From Deinococcus metallilatus (GTDB lineage: Bacteria; Deinococcota; Deinococci; Deinococcales; Deinococcaceae): DNA of 64,000 bases. This document shows positions 36,163-54,571 of the stretch, in pieces. Position 1 is the first letter of the stretch. Each line of letters opens with the position of its first letter. The DNA is taken from contig NZ_CP038512.1 in assembly GCF_004758605.1 (NCBI RefSeq), forward strand, positions 476,001 through 540,000, in the 5' to 3' direction. The position numbers and the translations under genes are program-made. A model generated the notes under the pieces. It saw only the letters and a program-made list of their open reading frames with translations, did no database searches and was not told the DNA's origin.

Positions 36163-36166
<4 letters not shown>
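35834..36166 (-). CDS. mazF: MazF/PemK-type mRNA interferase toxin
   Basis: Ribosome-independent, sequence-specific endoribonuclease toxin, 110 residues. APERGQLTWVSFDPSLGHEQ followed by GGRRPALVVSN (residues ~3-33) contains the catalytic Arg and the substrate-binding loop; MICMPVTSRAKGYTSEIAL (about 43-61) has the conserved catalytic Thr/Ser. It overlaps mazE upstream and thiQ downstream by 4 bases each. A chromosomal MazEF pair is known in D. radiodurans. RNA cleavage site cannot be predicted here. Confidence 0.93.
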
Positions 36167-36426
<260 letters not shown>

Positions 36427-36445
36427 CTTGCACCTCTCGTCTGAC

Positions 36446-36451
36446 AGTGTA
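36446..36451 (-). promoter_or_regulatory. -10 element of mazEF-thiQN
   Basis: TACACT on the minus strand, with a start site expected about 13 bases before the mazE ATG; the -35 is poor. Confidence 0.45.
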
Positions 36452-36462
36452 TGACATTTCTA

Positions 36463-36470
<8 letters not shown>
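36452..36470 (-). promoter_or_regulatory. Possible MazE operator
   Basis: TGACATT (36452-36458) and TACGTCA (36464-36470) form an imperfect palindrome (5 of 7 pairs) next to the -10 element and across the thiP stop codon. Confidence 0.4.
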
Positions 36471-38010
<1,540 letters not shown>

Positions 38011-38179
38011 GGCCTGAACCCAGCCGTTCCGTCACCGCGCCGCAACTCGTAGGCCCACTTCACCAGGGACGGCGGGATCGGCTGGAGAAAGGCAGGCGGC
38101 AGCATCGCGCGGCCCAGCATAGGCGAAAGCAGACGCATTCGGCGGGCGCCGGGGTGCAGGGGCAGAGCTGCGCCCGCTC

Positions 38180-40153
38180 TCAGGTGAGCTGGCCCACGCT
38201 GGCCTTCGCGGCGATGAACTGCGCCGTGCGCCGCGCCAGGGCCATGCAGGTGATCATCGGGTTCGCGCCGGAGGAGGTGGGAAAGGCGCTGGTGTCACCG
38301 ACCCAGACGCCCTGGATGTCGTGCAACTCGCCTTCCGGGCCAGCGACGCTGGTGGCGGGGTCCAGGCCCATACGGGCGGTGCCCATCTGGTGGGCGCTGA
38401 ACACCGCGTGCCCGCCTGCGCCCAGCGGCAGCGCCCGCCACTCCCGCAGGCGGGCTTCGAGGTCCTGCCCGGCGTGCCAGGGCGCGGCGCGGTCGTGCAG
38501 CGTGTAGATGGTGTGCGCCCCGGCGGTGGCCAGGAGGCGGGCGACGCTGGCCTGCCCGTGGAAGAAATTCTCCACGTCCAGCGGGTCGCTGACGCTGTAG
38601 GTCACGCGTGCCTGTCCGCCCTCATCCAGCGTGACGCGCCCGGAGCCCCGGTCCCGGGTGAGGTGAATCAGGGTCACGGTGTTCGCGTGACGTGCCATGC
38701 GTTCCTTGTGGGTGACGGCGTCCTGCCAGGCACTGGCGGCGGCGGACAGGCCGGTGGTGTACTGGATGGTTTCGATCAGGTAGCCGTACCCGTCCCGGCG
38801 TCCCCCGAATTCGTCCACGATGGCCCCCTGGGTCGCGCCCCACCAGTTCTGCTGGTCGTGGTCGAAGACGCCGACCACGGCGCCGCAGGGATGCAGGTGC
38901 AGGAACTCGCCCACCGCCGGGCCGCCGATGCCGGAGCGCCGCAGCAGGGCGGGCGTTTCCAGCGCCCCACCCGCGACCACGACCTGCGGCGCCCTCACCG
39001 TGAAGTGCCGCCGCTCGCCTGTCCGGGTGTGCAGGGTGACCTCCACCCCGGTGGCGTGCCCCCCTGCGGTCAGGATGCGCCCGGCAGCAGCGCCCTCGAT
39101 CAGCGTGGCGCCGCGCTCCAGGGCATCTTTCAGATAGGTCCTGGCGGTGCTCTGCTTGCTGCCGGTGGCGTCCCCGAACCCGCAGTGTCCGGCGTGCCGG
39201 GGATCGTGCAGGCGCGGGTCCGCGTTGCGGTAGGCCCGCTGGAAGGAATAGCCCAGCCGCATAGCCCCCTCAATCATGCGCTGATGCGTGCCGTTGAACT
39301 CGCTGCATTCGTTGTTCGCCTGGAGGCGCCGCATCACCGCGTCGAGGTGGCCGTCGAATTCGGCGGTGTCCAGCCCCCGCAGCCCGGCCCTGGCCCATTC
39401 CTCCCGCACCTCGGGGGGGGTGCGGACGCAGTTCATCCAGTTGACGGTGGTGCCGCCGCCCACCGTCTGCCCCGCGAGGAGCGAGACGTTGCCGTCGGCG
39501 GTCGCGGCCGGGCCGCCGCGCCAGTACAGGTGCCGGTAGGCCCACAGTTCCGAGCGGCCCAGGTCGGCGTCCGGGTACTGCCGTCCGGCCTCCAGCACCG
39601 TGACCTTCAGGCCCCGCGCACTCAGTTCCCCGGCGATCACGCCGCCGCCCGCGCCCGAGCCGATCACGACCACATCCGCCGTGAGGACCGCCCCGTCTTC
39701 CGGCTCGGTGTTCGGCAGGTCGGGTGTGGTGCGGGCCTCCGCTCCCAAAGGGCCGCTGTAGCCGAACTGTGGCCAGAAAGGATTCCGCCCCTGCCCGTCG
39801 GTCACGGCGTAGCCCAGCATCAGCGTGAGTCGGCGCAGCGCCGTCAGGCCCCCGGCGGCCCGCGCGTTCCGCGCAGCAACGGCGTTCAGCACCCCTTCCC
39901 GGACCTTCAACGGCGCGCGGTGCAGCCGGGAGAAAAAGGCCAGCCCGTCGAGCAGCTCCAGCAGGCCCGCCCGGTCGGCCCGCGGCAACTCCGCGATCAG
40001 GGCCTCAGCGGCGGCCGGGGCGCCGGTGTCACTGGCGGACGTGGCGAAAAAGCCGTGGGGGTCGGGGCGGCCCTTCAGCGCGGGCAGGTAGGTGTCCATC
40101 AGGGCCGCGAGCGTGCGCCGCTGCCGGGGGGTGAGCGGAGTAGGGTCAGACAT
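38180..40153 (-). CDS. GMC-family oxidoreductase (long-chain alcohol oxidase-like)
   Basis: 657-residue FAD-dependent alcohol oxidase/dehydrogenase. An N-terminal helical domain (about 1-125) resembles that of fatty-alcohol oxidases. The FAD site is [20 protein letters not shown] (about 160), followed by [13 protein letters not shown] (about 225). HQMGTARMG and [19 protein letters not shown] near the C-terminus (about 595-640) are the GMC signature. No signal peptide. GGAGG precedes the ATG. It sits between thiB and thiP although no link to thiamine is known. Confidence 0.87.
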   Translation of the reverse strand: MSDPTPLTPRQRRTLAALMDTYLPALKGRPDPHGFFATSASDTGAPAAAEALIAELPRADRAGLLELLDGLAFFSRLHRAPLKVREGVLNAVAARNARAAGGLTALRRLTLMLGYAVTDGQGRNPFWPQFGYSGPLGAEARTTPDLPNTEPEDGAVLTADVVVIGSGAGGGVIAGELSARGLKVTVLEAGRQYPDADLGRSELWAYRHLYWRGGPAATADGNVSLLAGQTVGGGTTVNWMNCVRTPPEVREEWARAGLRGLDTAEFDGHLDAVMRRLQANNECSEFNGTHQRMIEGAMRLGYSFQRAYRNADPRLHDPRHAGHCGFGDATGSKQSTARTYLKDALERGATLIEGAAAGRILTAGGHATGVEVTLHTRTGERRHFTVRAPQVVVAGGALETPALLRRSGIGGPAVGEFLHLHPCGAVVGVFDHDQQNWWGATQGAIVDEFGGRRDGYGYLIETIQYTTGLSAAASAWQDAVTHKERMARHANTVTLIHLTRDRGSGRVTLDEGGQARVTYSVSDPLDVENFFHGQASVARLLATAGAHTIYTLHDRAAPWHAGQDLEARLREWRALPLGAGGHAVFSAHQMGTARMGLDPATSVAGPEGELHDIQGVWVGDTSAFPTSSGANPMITCMALARRTAQFIAAKASVGQLT

Positions 40154-40213
40154 GCGGACCTCCGTGGGAACGCCGAAGCTGAGAATTTTGGTCTTGGTCT
40201 AAAAGCCTAGCGC

Positions 40214-40244
40214 AAAAAAGCCCCCCTGCACACGGCAGAGAGGC
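40214..40244 (-). terminator. Terminator after thiB
   Basis: 10-bp stem (two G-U pairs) GCCTCTCTGC / GCAGGGGGGC with loop CGTGT, then TTTTTT on the minus strand, 30 bases past the thiB stop. It separates thiB from the oxidoreductase and thiP. Confidence 0.8.
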
Positions 40245-40273
40245 ATGGGGAAGAGGTGATCCCCCGGGCCGAC

Positions 40274-41314
40274 TCAACGCGCCCGCAGCACGTTGTTTAC
40301 CCAGGCGTCCACCAGCCGCTGCGGGTTGGCGAGCAGGCCGGGCTTGACGGGCGTCACGTCGGGCTGCTGGGCGAACTTGAAGACGGGGTCGAGGGGGATG
40401 CCGCTCACGGCGGGATAGACCCACATGCGGGTGGGGATGTCGGCCTGGACGGGGGCGCTCAGCATGAAGTCCACGAACTTGCGGGCGAGCTGGGGCTGCT
40501 TCGCCCCCTTCAGAACGCCTGCGCCTTCCAGTTGCAGGAAGGTGCTCCCGGGCAGGAAGAGGTTACCGGTCGGGGCCTGCGCCGGGAGCTTCCTGGGGTC
40601 GTAGCCGTCGGCGTAGAACACCTCGGCGGCGGGGCTGCTGGCGTAGCTCAGGACGATGGGGTACTTGCCGCCGTTCTTGCTGAAGTCCTTTTCGTAGGCG
40701 TCGGACCAGCCGCGCGTGACCTTGAGGCCTCCCAGGCGCGCCTCGCGCCACCATTCCCACGCGCCCGCCTCACCGAAGTGGTTCACGGTGGCGAGCAAAA
40801 AGGCCAGGCCGGGGCTGCTGGTCGCCGGGGAGGGGACGACGGTCAGGCGCGCGTACTGCGGCTTTTTCAGGTCGTCGAGCGTTCGGGGCAGGGGCAGGCC
40901 CGACTTCTGGAACCAGGCGCGGTCATAGTTGAGCGCCACGAAGCCATAATCCACGGTGTCGAGCAGGCCCGCGTCGTCCAGGCGGTAGGCGGCGGGCACC
41001 TTCGCCAGGGCCGGGGATTTGTACGCTTCCAGCAGGCCGAACTGGCGGGCGCGGGGCAGCAGCGTGTTGTCCAGGCCGTACACCACGTCGGCAAGCGGGG
41101 CGCGGCGGGTCAGGATCAGGCGGTTCAGCAGTTCCCCGGCGTCGCCGCCCTTCACGAAGCGCACGCGGGCGTTGTTCGCCTTCTCGAACTGCGCGACCAG
41201 CTTCTTGTCCAGGTCGAAGGAATCGTGGGTGATGACCGTCAGGGTGGTCGGGGCGCTCTGGGCCTGGGCCGCGCCCGCCAGCAGCAGGCCGAGCAGCAGT
41301 GCATTCCTCAACAT
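40274..41314 (-). CDS. thiB: Thiamine ABC transporter substrate-binding protein
   Basis: Extracytoplasmic thiamine/TPP receptor (TbpA), 346 residues. Signal peptide [20 protein letters not shown], then the family start [20 protein letters not shown] (about residues 24-43), [18 protein letters not shown] and [15 protein letters not shown] (about 72). [20 protein letters not shown] near 190 is also diagnostic. The assignment is strengthened by the TPP riboswitch directly upstream. The ATG sits 5 T after a GAGGGGGAA ribosome site that can be locked in a hairpin. Confidence 0.95.
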   Translation of the reverse strand: MLRNALLLGLLLAGAAQAQSAPTTLTVITHDSFDLDKKLVAQFEKANNARVRFVKGGDAGELLNRLILTRRAPLADVVYGLDNTLLPRARQFGLLEAYKSPALAKVPAAYRLDDAGLLDTVDYGFVALNYDRAWFQKSGLPLPRTLDDLKKPQYARLTVVPSPATSSPGLAFLLATVNHFGEAGAWEWWREARLGGLKVTRGWSDAYEKDFSKNGGKYPIVLSYASSPAAEVFYADGYDPRKLPAQAPTGNLFLPGSTFLQLEGAGVLKGAKQPQLARKFVDFMLSAPVQADIPTRMWVYPAVSGIPLDPVFKFAQQPDVTPVKPGLLANPQRLVDAWVNNVLRAR

Positions 41315-41322
41315 AAAAATTC

Positions 41323-41342
41323 CCCCTCGCGTCACGAAGGGG
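41323..41342 (-). promoter_or_regulatory. thiB: Hairpin sequestering the thiB ribosome-binding site
   Basis: CCCC-TTCG stem with CGAGGGG (7 bp, one bulged A) covers the GAGGGGG that serves as Shine-Dalgarno sequence for the ATG at 41314. Likely translational output of the TPP riboswitch; no T-run follows, other than five T before the ATG. Confidence 0.65.
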
Positions 41343-41375
41343 CAGGCGCACACGGGTCGCCCGGTGTCCCCGGGG

Positions 41376-41484
<109 letters not shown>

Positions 41485-41493
41485 GCGAAAGAC

Positions 41494-41522
41494 ACAATAG
41501 CAGCGCGGCAAAAGAACGTCAG
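41494..41522 (-). promoter_or_regulatory. Promoter of TPP riboswitch-thiB
   Basis: CTGACG (41517-41522), 17 bases, TATTGT (41494-41499) on the minus strand; transcription would begin just before the riboswitch. Confidence 0.6.
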
Positions 41523-41655
41523 CGGCCGCGCTCACACCGCGTATCAAGCCTGGTCAGCGGAACAAGTCGCAGTGGTCAGTGGTGACGGCCGGGCACCGGG
41601 AAGGGCATGATGGAGTGACCTCTACACAGGGAACGGCGCCAGCGGCGGGAGGACC

Positions 41656-42885
<1,230 letters not shown>

Positions 42886-42888
42886 CCC

Positions 42889-43344
42889 ATGACCTTTCAC
42901 CTGATCGCCTGGCTGATTCTTCGGGACCGTGAGGGGCGCGTGCTGCTGGGAAGACGCGCGGGCGTTGCCTACGGAGCGGGCCTCTGGGACCTGCCGGGCG
43001 GCCACGTGGAGCGGGGGGAAGGGCTGGCCGAGGCGGCGGCGCGCGAAACGTGGGAAGAAGTGGGCCTGCGGGTGAATCCGGCGGACCTGCGGTTTCTGGG
43101 CGTCAGCCGCTATGACCTCGGAGGCGTGACGGGCGCCGATTTCCTGTTCGCGACAGAACGGTGGGAAGGCACCCCGCGTCCCACGCCGGAAGCGTCGGAG
43201 GTGGCCTGGTTCGCGCCCGACGCCCTGCCCGGAGACTGCCTGTCCTGGTTGCCGGGGGTGTTGGAGGCGCATCTCGTGAGGCGCGCGTGTCTCTCCGAAC
43301 AACTGGACGGATTGGAGGGCCTGCGCGTGTTCCCCAAAGAGTAA
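42889..43344 (+). CDS. Nudix hydrolase
   Basis: 151 residues. Nudix box [24 protein letters not shown] (about 38-61, complete REXXEE core), preceded by [20 protein letters not shown] as in MutT-like enzymes that accept nucleotides. Substrate unknown. It starts 3 bases after the MFS stop and may be read from the same mRNA, though a -10-like hexamer overlaps the end of that gene. Deinococcus genomes are known to carry many Nudix genes. Confidence 0.88.
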   Translation: MTFHLIAWLILRDREGRVLLGRRAGVAYGAGLWDLPGGHVERGEGLAEAAARETWEEVGLRVNPADLRFLGVSRYDLGGVTGADFLFATERWEGTPRPTPEASEVAWFAPDALPGDCLSWLPGVLEAHLVRRACLSEQLDGLEGLRVFPKE

Positions 43345-43376
43345 CGGGAGGATGAACCAAACACATCCTTCCAGGT

Positions 43377-43396
43377 GAAATAATTTCGATTGAAAT
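43377..43396 (+). promoter_or_regulatory. Probable MarR operator over promoter and start codon
   Basis: GAAATAATTTC (43377-43387) and ATTTCGATTGAAAT (43383-43396) are overlapping palindromes built of three alternating GAAAT/ATTTC half-sites. They cover the -10 TAATTT (43381-43386) and the first bases of the MarR gene. Confidence 0.6.
43381..43386 (+). promoter_or_regulatory. -10 element, leaderless start of MarR gene
   Basis: TAATTT, 8 bases before the ATG at 43395. Confidence 0.5.
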
Positions 43397-43870
43397 GACT
43401 CCACCTCTTTCCCCCTCCGATGAGCTGTACACGCTGGTGCGCCAGACGTTGCGGCTCTCGCGGCAGTTCCGGCAGGCGCTCGACGAGCCTCTGGAACAGG
43501 CCGTGAACCTCAACACCAAGGAAGTGCTGGTGCTGGGGGCGGTGATGGACGGCTTCGACACGCCCGGTGCCGTTGCCGAGCACCACCGCCTGCCCGCGCC
43601 CACCGTCACCCGCATCGTGACGAAGCTGGCCGGACAGGGCCTGCTGGAGCGCGTCTCCGACCCCACCGACCTCCGCAAGCAGCGGCTGCGGCTGACCCCG
43701 GCGGGCGAGGCAGCCCGCGCCCGCACCCGCGCGGCCGCCCGCGAGATCGTGCATTCGCACTTCGGTCACCTGCCGCCCGCCCGGGTTCGCGCGGCCCTGA
43801 CCGCGCTGGAGAACCTGGAAGCGAGCCTCGCCCTGTCCCAGGCGAAGCTGCCCCGTGAGGAGGTGAGCGC

Positions 43871-43874
<4 letters not shown>
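43395..43874 (+). CDS. MarR-family transcriptional regulator
   Basis: 159-residue winged-helix repressor. The DNA-recognition part is [20 protein letters not shown] (about residues 68-87) with wing [19 protein letters not shown] (about 88-106, containing the DxRxxxL-type motif). It overlaps the MFS exporter gene by 4 bases (43871-43874), a standard repressor-pump operon. A palindrome spans its promoter and start codon, so autorepression relieved by a small ligand is likely. Confidence 0.9.
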
Positions 43875-45478
<1,604 letters not shown>

Positions 45479-45493
45479 AGGAGCGCAGCACTT

Positions 45494-45664
45494 GTGCAGC
45501 AGGGGGCGCCGCCGCTGGGTGAGCGCCCCCTGCTCTGTGGTGCGACGGTTGAAAGGCAGTTGCCTCCACCTCTTGCCCACGCCGGTCTTGACGTGATGCA
45601 GGTCGCCTGGAGCACGGGCGCCGATGCCGCCGCCAGTGCGGGAGGTGTTGGGGGAGAGGAATGA
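45494..45664 (+). CDS. Possible small protein downstream of the MFS exporter
   Basis: 56 codons from GTG to TGA. AAGGAG overlaps the exporter's stop region (45478-45483), 10 bases before the GTG. The frame is the same as that of the exporter, so it might instead be the remnant of a longer C-terminus. It reads [20 protein letters not shown] in the middle and ends in Ala/Gly. An 11-bp hairpin lies in its first codons, which argues against efficient translation. Function unknown. Confidence 0.3.
   Translation: MQQGAPPLGERPLLCGATVERQLPPPLAHAGLDVMQVAWSTGADAAASAGGVGGEE
45499..45533. terminator. Strong hairpin after MFS exporter gene
   Basis: GCAGGGGGCGC (45499-45509) and GCGCCCCCTGC (45523-45533) pair perfectly; no T-run follows, so it may protect the mRNA end rather than terminate. 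Confidence 0.5.
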
Positions 45665-45734
45665 GCGGTCAGCCATCAGCTCTCAGCCGTCAGCAAAAGC
45701 TCTTCTTGCTGACGGCTGAGAGCTGAAAGCTCCC

Positions 45735-45735
<1 letters not shown>
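45665..45735. repeat. REP-like palindrome, perfect 20-bp arms
   Basis: CAGCTCTCAGCCGTCAGCAA (45677-45696) is exactly inverted at 45706-45725 around a 9-base loop. Same word family as 8775-9010, 28976-29127 and, degraded, 49100-49190. It lies between convergent genes. Confidence 0.85.
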
Positions 45736-47462
<1,727 letters not shown>

Positions 47463-47469
47463 GGGAGAC

Positions 47470-47475
47470 AGTCTA
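47470..47475 (-). promoter_or_regulatory. -10 element, leaderless start of histidine kinase gene
   Basis: TAGACT on the minus strand, 7 bases before the ATG at 47462. Confidence 0.55.
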
Positions 47476-47523
47476 GGGACACGGGTCCGGGGAACCGTGG
47501 GGCGGGTCTGAAAGCCACGAAGA

Positions 47524-47542
47524 TGTACAGGGAAGCTGTACA
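47524..47542 (+). promoter_or_regulatory. yefM-type operator
   Basis: Two TGTACA hexamers (47524-47529 and 47537-47542), themselves palindromic, form a larger palindrome around GGGAAGC. TGTACA is the known core of YefM-binding sites. The second overlaps the -10 element. Confidence 0.75.
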
Positions 47543-47544
47543 AT
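47539..47544 (+). promoter_or_regulatory. -10 element, leaderless start of yefM
   Basis: TACAAT, 6 bases before the ATG at 47551, overlapping the operator. Confidence 0.6.
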
Positions 47545-47550
47545 AAGTCC

Positions 47551-47832
47551 ATGATCGAACGGACCTACACCCAGGCACGGGCTGAACTCGCCTCCCTGAT
47601 GGACCGTGCTGTGAATGACCGCGAGACGGTGATCATCGAACGCCGGGGGCGAGAAAGTGTGGCCCTGATCGCCGCCGACGAACTCCGCAGCCTTCAGGAA
47701 AGCGCACACCTACTGCGCTCACCCGCGAACGCCCGCCGCCTCCTGTCTGCCCTCCAGCGCGCCCTTGCGGACGAGGGGGAAAGCCTCACCCCGGCGGAAC
47801 TGGTCCGGAGGGTGGGGCTGGATGGCGAATGA
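47551..47832 (+). CDS. yefM: YefM/Phd-type antitoxin
   Basis: 93 residues. The N-terminal DNA-binding domain starts MIERTYTQARAELASLMDRA and continues VIIERRGRESVALIAADELR (about residues 28-47), the standard Phd/YefM fold. The C-terminal part with SPANARRLLSALQRA binds the toxin. Two TGTACA operator sites cover its promoter, fitting autoregulation. It overlaps the toxin gene by 11 bases, typical for this class. Confidence 0.92.
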   Translation: MIERTYTQARAELASLMDRAVNDRETVIIERRGRESVALIAADELRSLQESAHLLRSPANARRLLSALQRALADEGESLTPAELVRRVGLDGE

Positions 47833-48097
47833 AACGGCGCGTGTGGCGGTCTTCCAGCCGGAGTTCATCGAGGACCTGACCTACTGGGTGCAGACGGACC
47901 GCAAGACGGCCCTGCGCCTCCTGCGGTTGGTCGAACTCGTTCTGCGCGACCCCTTCGGCGGGCTGGGCAAGCCTGAACCCCTCAAGTACCTCGGCCCGAA
48001 CATCTGGTCCCGCCGTCTCACCGAAGAACACCGTCTGATCTACCTCGTCCGCGACACGAGAATTGATTTTCTGCAAGGGCGCTACCATTACGGCTGA
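47822..48097 (+). CDS. yoeB: YoeB/Txe-type toxin
   Basis: Ribosome-dependent mRNA endonuclease toxin of the RelE superfamily, 91 residues. FQPEFIEDLTYWVQTDRKTA (about 11-30), PFGGLGKPEPLKYLGPNIWS (about 44-63), RRLTEEHRLIYLV with the catalytic Arg, and the C-terminal RYHYG with catalytic His-Tyr, match YoeB. Glu in the TEEH segment is also kept, so it looks active. The start inside the yefM end (47822) gives the standard overlap. Confidence 0.93.
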   Translation: MANETARVAVFQPEFIEDLTYWVQTDRKTALRLLRLVELVLRDPFGGLGKPEPLKYLGPNIWSRRLTEEHRLIYLVRDTRIDFLQGRYHYG

Positions 48098-48110
48098 AAG
48101 AGGATGAGGC

Positions 48111-48317
48111 ATGGAAGACCTCTTCCTGCTGTGGAGCCGGGCCGCGCGTGCCCTCGCGCTGATTCTGCTGGTCTTCAGCGGGCTGTTCTGGCTGCTGGAC
48201 CGGACCTTATTCAACTGGGGGAATGACCCATTTGCCCCCGCCTGCCTTCTGGCCCTCGTACTGATTCTGTGGTTGGTGTCCTGGTGGCTCAGGCGGATGG
48301 CACGGCAGAAGGAATGA
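48111..48317 (+). CDS. Small two-helix membrane protein (hypothetical)
   Basis: 68 residues with two hydrophobic helices (about 13-29 and 43-61) and a basic end RRMARQKE. It starts 13 bases after yoeB behind GAGGATGAGG and is probably cotranscribed with the toxin-antitoxin pair. Function unknown; its stop is 3 bases from the end of the convergent methyltransferase gene. Confidence 0.6.
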   Translation: MEDLFLLWSRAARALALILLVFSGLFWLLDRTLFNWGNDPFAPACLLALVLILWLVSWWLRRMARQKE

Positions 48318-48320
48318 GCC

Positions 48321-49061
<741 letters not shown>

Positions 49062-49068
49062 GTCCGGG

Positions 49069-49074
49069 ATGCTA
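49069..49074 (-). promoter_or_regulatory. -10 element, leaderless GTG start of TrmJ-type gene
   Basis: TAGCAT on the minus strand, 7 bases before the GTG at 49061. Confidence 0.5.
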
Positions 49075-49194
49075 GCGCGGCGGGGGGAGGCGCAGTGGGC
49101 GATCAGCTCTGAACAAGAAGGCTGAGGCGAACACTAAAGCCTGTGATAGCCGGTTCACTGCTAAAAGCTCATCGCTCATCGCCACCCTGTCCCC

Positions 49195-49902
<708 letters not shown>

Positions 49903-49905
49903 GGG

Positions 49906-51237
<1,332 letters not shown>

Positions 51238-51244
51238 GTCCCGC

Positions 51245-51250
51245 ACTCTA
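51245..51250 (-). promoter_or_regulatory. -10 element, leaderless start of glgA
   Basis: TAGAGT on the minus strand, 7 bases before the ATG at 51237. Confidence 0.5.
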
Positions 51251-51257
51251 CCCCCGT

Positions 51258-51380
<123 letters not shown>

Positions 51381-51402
51381 CTTCTTGACAGGGCGGCGAT
51401 AC

Positions 51403-51477
<75 letters not shown>

Positions 51478-51483
51478 GAGAAA

Positions 51484-51506
51484 CCTCGGCTGAGCCGGGG
51501 TTTTTT
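51484..51506 (+). terminator. Terminator after tRNA-Val
   Basis: CCTCGGC-TGA-GCCGGGG stem-loop followed by TTTTTT. Confidence 0.88.
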
Positions 51507-51693
51507 CTTGTTGTGCCATTCGGGACGCGGCGAGTTGACCGACGAGTGACAGAGGAAACACCGAGCTGCATCAAGAGGCGAGTCGAGTCCGGTCGCGAGA
51601 GTCGCCCCCACAACGCCAATCTGCGTGGGGCCAGCCGAGGTGAGGTCGTCAAACAACCGCTCTGGAACGGTATTTCTTTGCTTTAAACGCCTA

Positions 51694-51723
51694 GAGTCGT
51701 GGGTTCAAATCCCAGATCGCCCG
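51694..51723 (+). pseudogene. tRNA 3'-end fragment
   Basis: GAGTCGTGGGTTCAAATCCC then AGATCGCCCGA looks like variable loop, T-arm and 3' acceptor strand of a tRNA. No matching 5' half (TCGGGCGAT expected) is found within 80 bases upstream, and CCA is not encoded. It is followed by a copy of the tRNA-Val terminator, as if a tRNA-plus-terminator unit was duplicated and then lost its front. Confidence 0.55.
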
Positions 51724-51732
51724 ACAGCAGCA

Positions 51733-51755
51733 CCTCGGCTCAGCCGGGGTTTTTT
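51733..51755 (+). terminator. Second copy of tRNA terminator
   Basis: CCTCGGC-TCA-GCCGGGG followed by TTTTTT; differs from 51484-51506 only in the loop. Confidence 0.85.
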
Positions 51756-51812
51756 CTTTGTTTGGGAGACGCCGGAACGCTCTCCTCCTTCTCCACAACC
51801 TCAACTGCCGCC

Positions 51813-52484
51813 TCAGCCGTGGCGGGACAGCCGGACCTCCAGACGGCGCTGCACCAGCTCCAGCAGGCTGCTGATCAGCCAGTAGATCAGCGCGGCGGCC
51901 AGGTACGGCCCGAACGGCTCGAAGGTCCGCGCGATCACGAGCTGGGCGCTGCGGAGCAGTTCGACCACCGTGATCACCGAAACCAGCGACGTGTCCTTGA
52001 CCAGCCCGATCAGCGTATTGCCCAGGCTGGGGAGGGCCACCCGCGCCGCCTGGGGCAGCACGACCAGCCGCAGCGTCTGCCCCGGCGTCAGGCCCAGGCT
52101 GAGGGCCGCTTCGCGCTGGCCGCGCGGCACGCTCAGGATCGCCGCGCGCATCGTCTCGGAGAGGTAGGCGGCGGCATTGAAGGTCAGCGCCAGCACGCCG
52201 CCCACCAGGGGGCTGAGGGTGATCCCGAACGAGGGCAGGCCGTAATACACCACGAAGATCTGCACCAGCAGCGGCGTGCCGCGGATGAACGAGACGTACA
52301 CGCCGCTGATCCACTGGAGCGGCCTGATCCCCGAGAGCCGCGCCAGGGCGACCAGCAGCGCCAGCGGCAGCCCCAGCAGCATGGCCGCCAGCGCGTAGCC
52401 CAGCGTGATCGGGGCGGCGGCGAGCAGGGTCGGCAGGGCCTGCCAGGCACTCCGGAGGATCAGTTGCAACTGCTCGGCGGTCAT
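51813..52484 (-). CDS. Amino-acid ABC transporter permease (cystine type)
   Basis: 223-residue inner-membrane permease of the HisM family, close in style to TcyB/YecS. EAA loop REAALSLGLTPGQTLRLVVL (about residues 127-146); SGVYVSFIRGTPLLVQIFVV (about 60-79) is the family signature. About five helices. It lies 104 bases downstream of the binding-protein gene on the same strand and should form one importer with it. No ATP-binding subunit is adjacent. Confidence 0.9.
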   Translation of the reverse strand: MTAEQLQLILRSAWQALPTLLAAAPITLGYALAAMLLGLPLALLVALARLSGIRPLQWISGVYVSFIRGTPLLVQIFVVYYGLPSFGITLSPLVGGVLALTFNAAAYLSETMRAAILSVPRGQREAALSLGLTPGQTLRLVVLPQAARVALPSLGNTLIGLVKDTSLVSVITVVELLRSAQLVIARTFEPFGPYLAAALIYWLISSLLELVQRRLEVRLSRHG

Positions 52485-52588
52485 GGGGGCATTCTCTCAG
52501 CGGGACAGGTTTCGTGGCGGATTGTGAACGGGCGCCAAAGGAAGAGGGGGAAGCAGGAGCGGCTGCCTCCCCCTGGTGCTGACGGGTG

Positions 52589-53350
<762 letters not shown>

Positions 53351-53571
53351 GGCAACCTCATTTCTGGAAGTGGGCAAGGGAAGGAGAAGGATGCTCCGGT
53401 TTCTACACAGTGGATTCTAAAGTACTTTAAGTTTGAAAATGTATCCTGATCGTCTATCGCCGGAGGTTGTCCCGGGGCCGCCTCCTGTCCGGTGGTTCCT
53501 CTTCCGGTCGTCACTGTTCCCCACCGGGGCCGGGCCATGTTGTGTCGGGTCTACATTCTGACCTTTTCCCT

Positions 53572-53577
53572 TATGCT
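53572..53577 (+). promoter_or_regulatory. -10 element, leaderless start of TrmB-family gene
   Basis: TATGCT, 8 bases before the ATG at 53586. Confidence 0.5.
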
Positions 53578-53585
53578 GGGACGAG

Positions 53586-54256
53586 ATGAGTGCCGTGATT
53601 CACCTCCAAGCGCTGGGTCTGACCGAATACGAGGCCCGCGCTTACACTGCCCTGCTGGCCCTGGGGCGCGCCGTGCCTGCCCGGGTGGCCCGGCAGGCGG
53701 GTATTCCCCGCCCCAAGATCTACGAGACGCTCGAACGGCTGGAGGGCCGGGGCCTCGCGGCGCGGGTCGGGCAGAATCCCCTGGAGTACGCGCCGCTCAG
53801 TGCCCGCGAGTACCTGGCCCGTGCCCGCCGCGCCTTCGATGACCGCCTGGGCGCCCTCGACCGCGACCTCTCGCGCCTCACGCCCGACCCCGCCCCGGAG
53901 GCCGTCTATCACCTGTACGGCGAGGCGGCCATCCGCAGCCTGTGCGAGGACCTCACGCTCAATGCCCGCCGCAGCGTCTACATGGCGGGGGAGACGGCCC
54001 TCGCCGACCGCCTGGAGCGCCTGACGCCCCGGGGCGTGGACCTGCACCGCGCCCCGCTGGAGGGCCTGCCCCCCGTCGCCGCCGAGGGCCAGCGGGCCTT
54101 CCTGCTCGCCCGTGACGGCGAGGCCGCCGTGATCGCCCACTTTATCGAAGCCGGGGGCAGCGGCGAGGCGCATGGCGTCCACACGCACAATCCGGTCGTG
54201 GTTCACCTGATCGAGGGCTACGTGCAACTCGCGGCCCAGCGGTCCCCCGCCGCCCG

Positions 54257-54260
<4 letters not shown>
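53586..54260 (+). CDS. TrmB-family transcriptional regulator
   Basis: 224 residues. The N-terminal winged helix LGLTEYEARAYTALLALGRA (about residues 9-28), VARQAGIPRPKIYETLERLE (about 34-53, recognition helix) is the TrmB/sugar-regulator signature, and YLARARRAFDDRLGALDRDL gives a coiled-coil. The C-terminal effector domain is a PLD-like ligand domain (about 100-224) without a clear sugar-binding motif. Targets unknown; the neighbouring ABC pair is divergent and a possible target. Its stop overlaps the tRNA-Ala promoter. Confidence 0.85.
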
Positions 54261-54374
<114 letters not shown>

Positions 54375-54377
54375 AAG

Positions 54378-54402
54378 GCCCCGCCTCGCGCGGGGCACTT
54401 TT
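54378..54402 (+). terminator. Hairpin between tRNA-Ala and tRNA-Met
   Basis: GCCCCGC/GCGGGGC, 7 bp, then ACTTTT. It may end the tRNA-Ala transcript or be a partial terminator. Confidence 0.65.
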
Positions 54403-54405
54403 CCA

Positions 54406-54482
<77 letters not shown>

Positions 54483-54487
54483 CCCGG

Positions 54488-54515
54488 GAACCCTGCCCAG
54501 CGCGGGGTTCTTTTT
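54488..54515 (+). terminator. Terminator after tRNA-Met
   Basis: GAACCCTGC/GCGGGGTTC 9-bp stem with 5-base loop, then TTTTT. Confidence 0.88.
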
Positions 54516-54559
54516 CGTTGTTCCCGGGAGAGGGACGCCGCCGCGTCGCCGAGAAGGTC

Positions 54560-54565
54560 TACGCT
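54560..54565 (+). promoter_or_regulatory. -10 element, leaderless start of VOC gene
   Basis: TACGCT, 6 bases before the ATG at 54572. Confidence 0.5.
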
Positions 54566-54571
54566 CGGCCC

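Larger units (their letters stand above)
51478..51812. other. Intergenic stretch with duplicated terminator and tRNA fragment
   Basis: No gene. Terminator at 51484-51506, ~190 bases of unrecognised sequence, a tRNA 3' fragment (51694-51723) and a second, nearly identical terminator (51733-51755). Confidence 0.7.
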
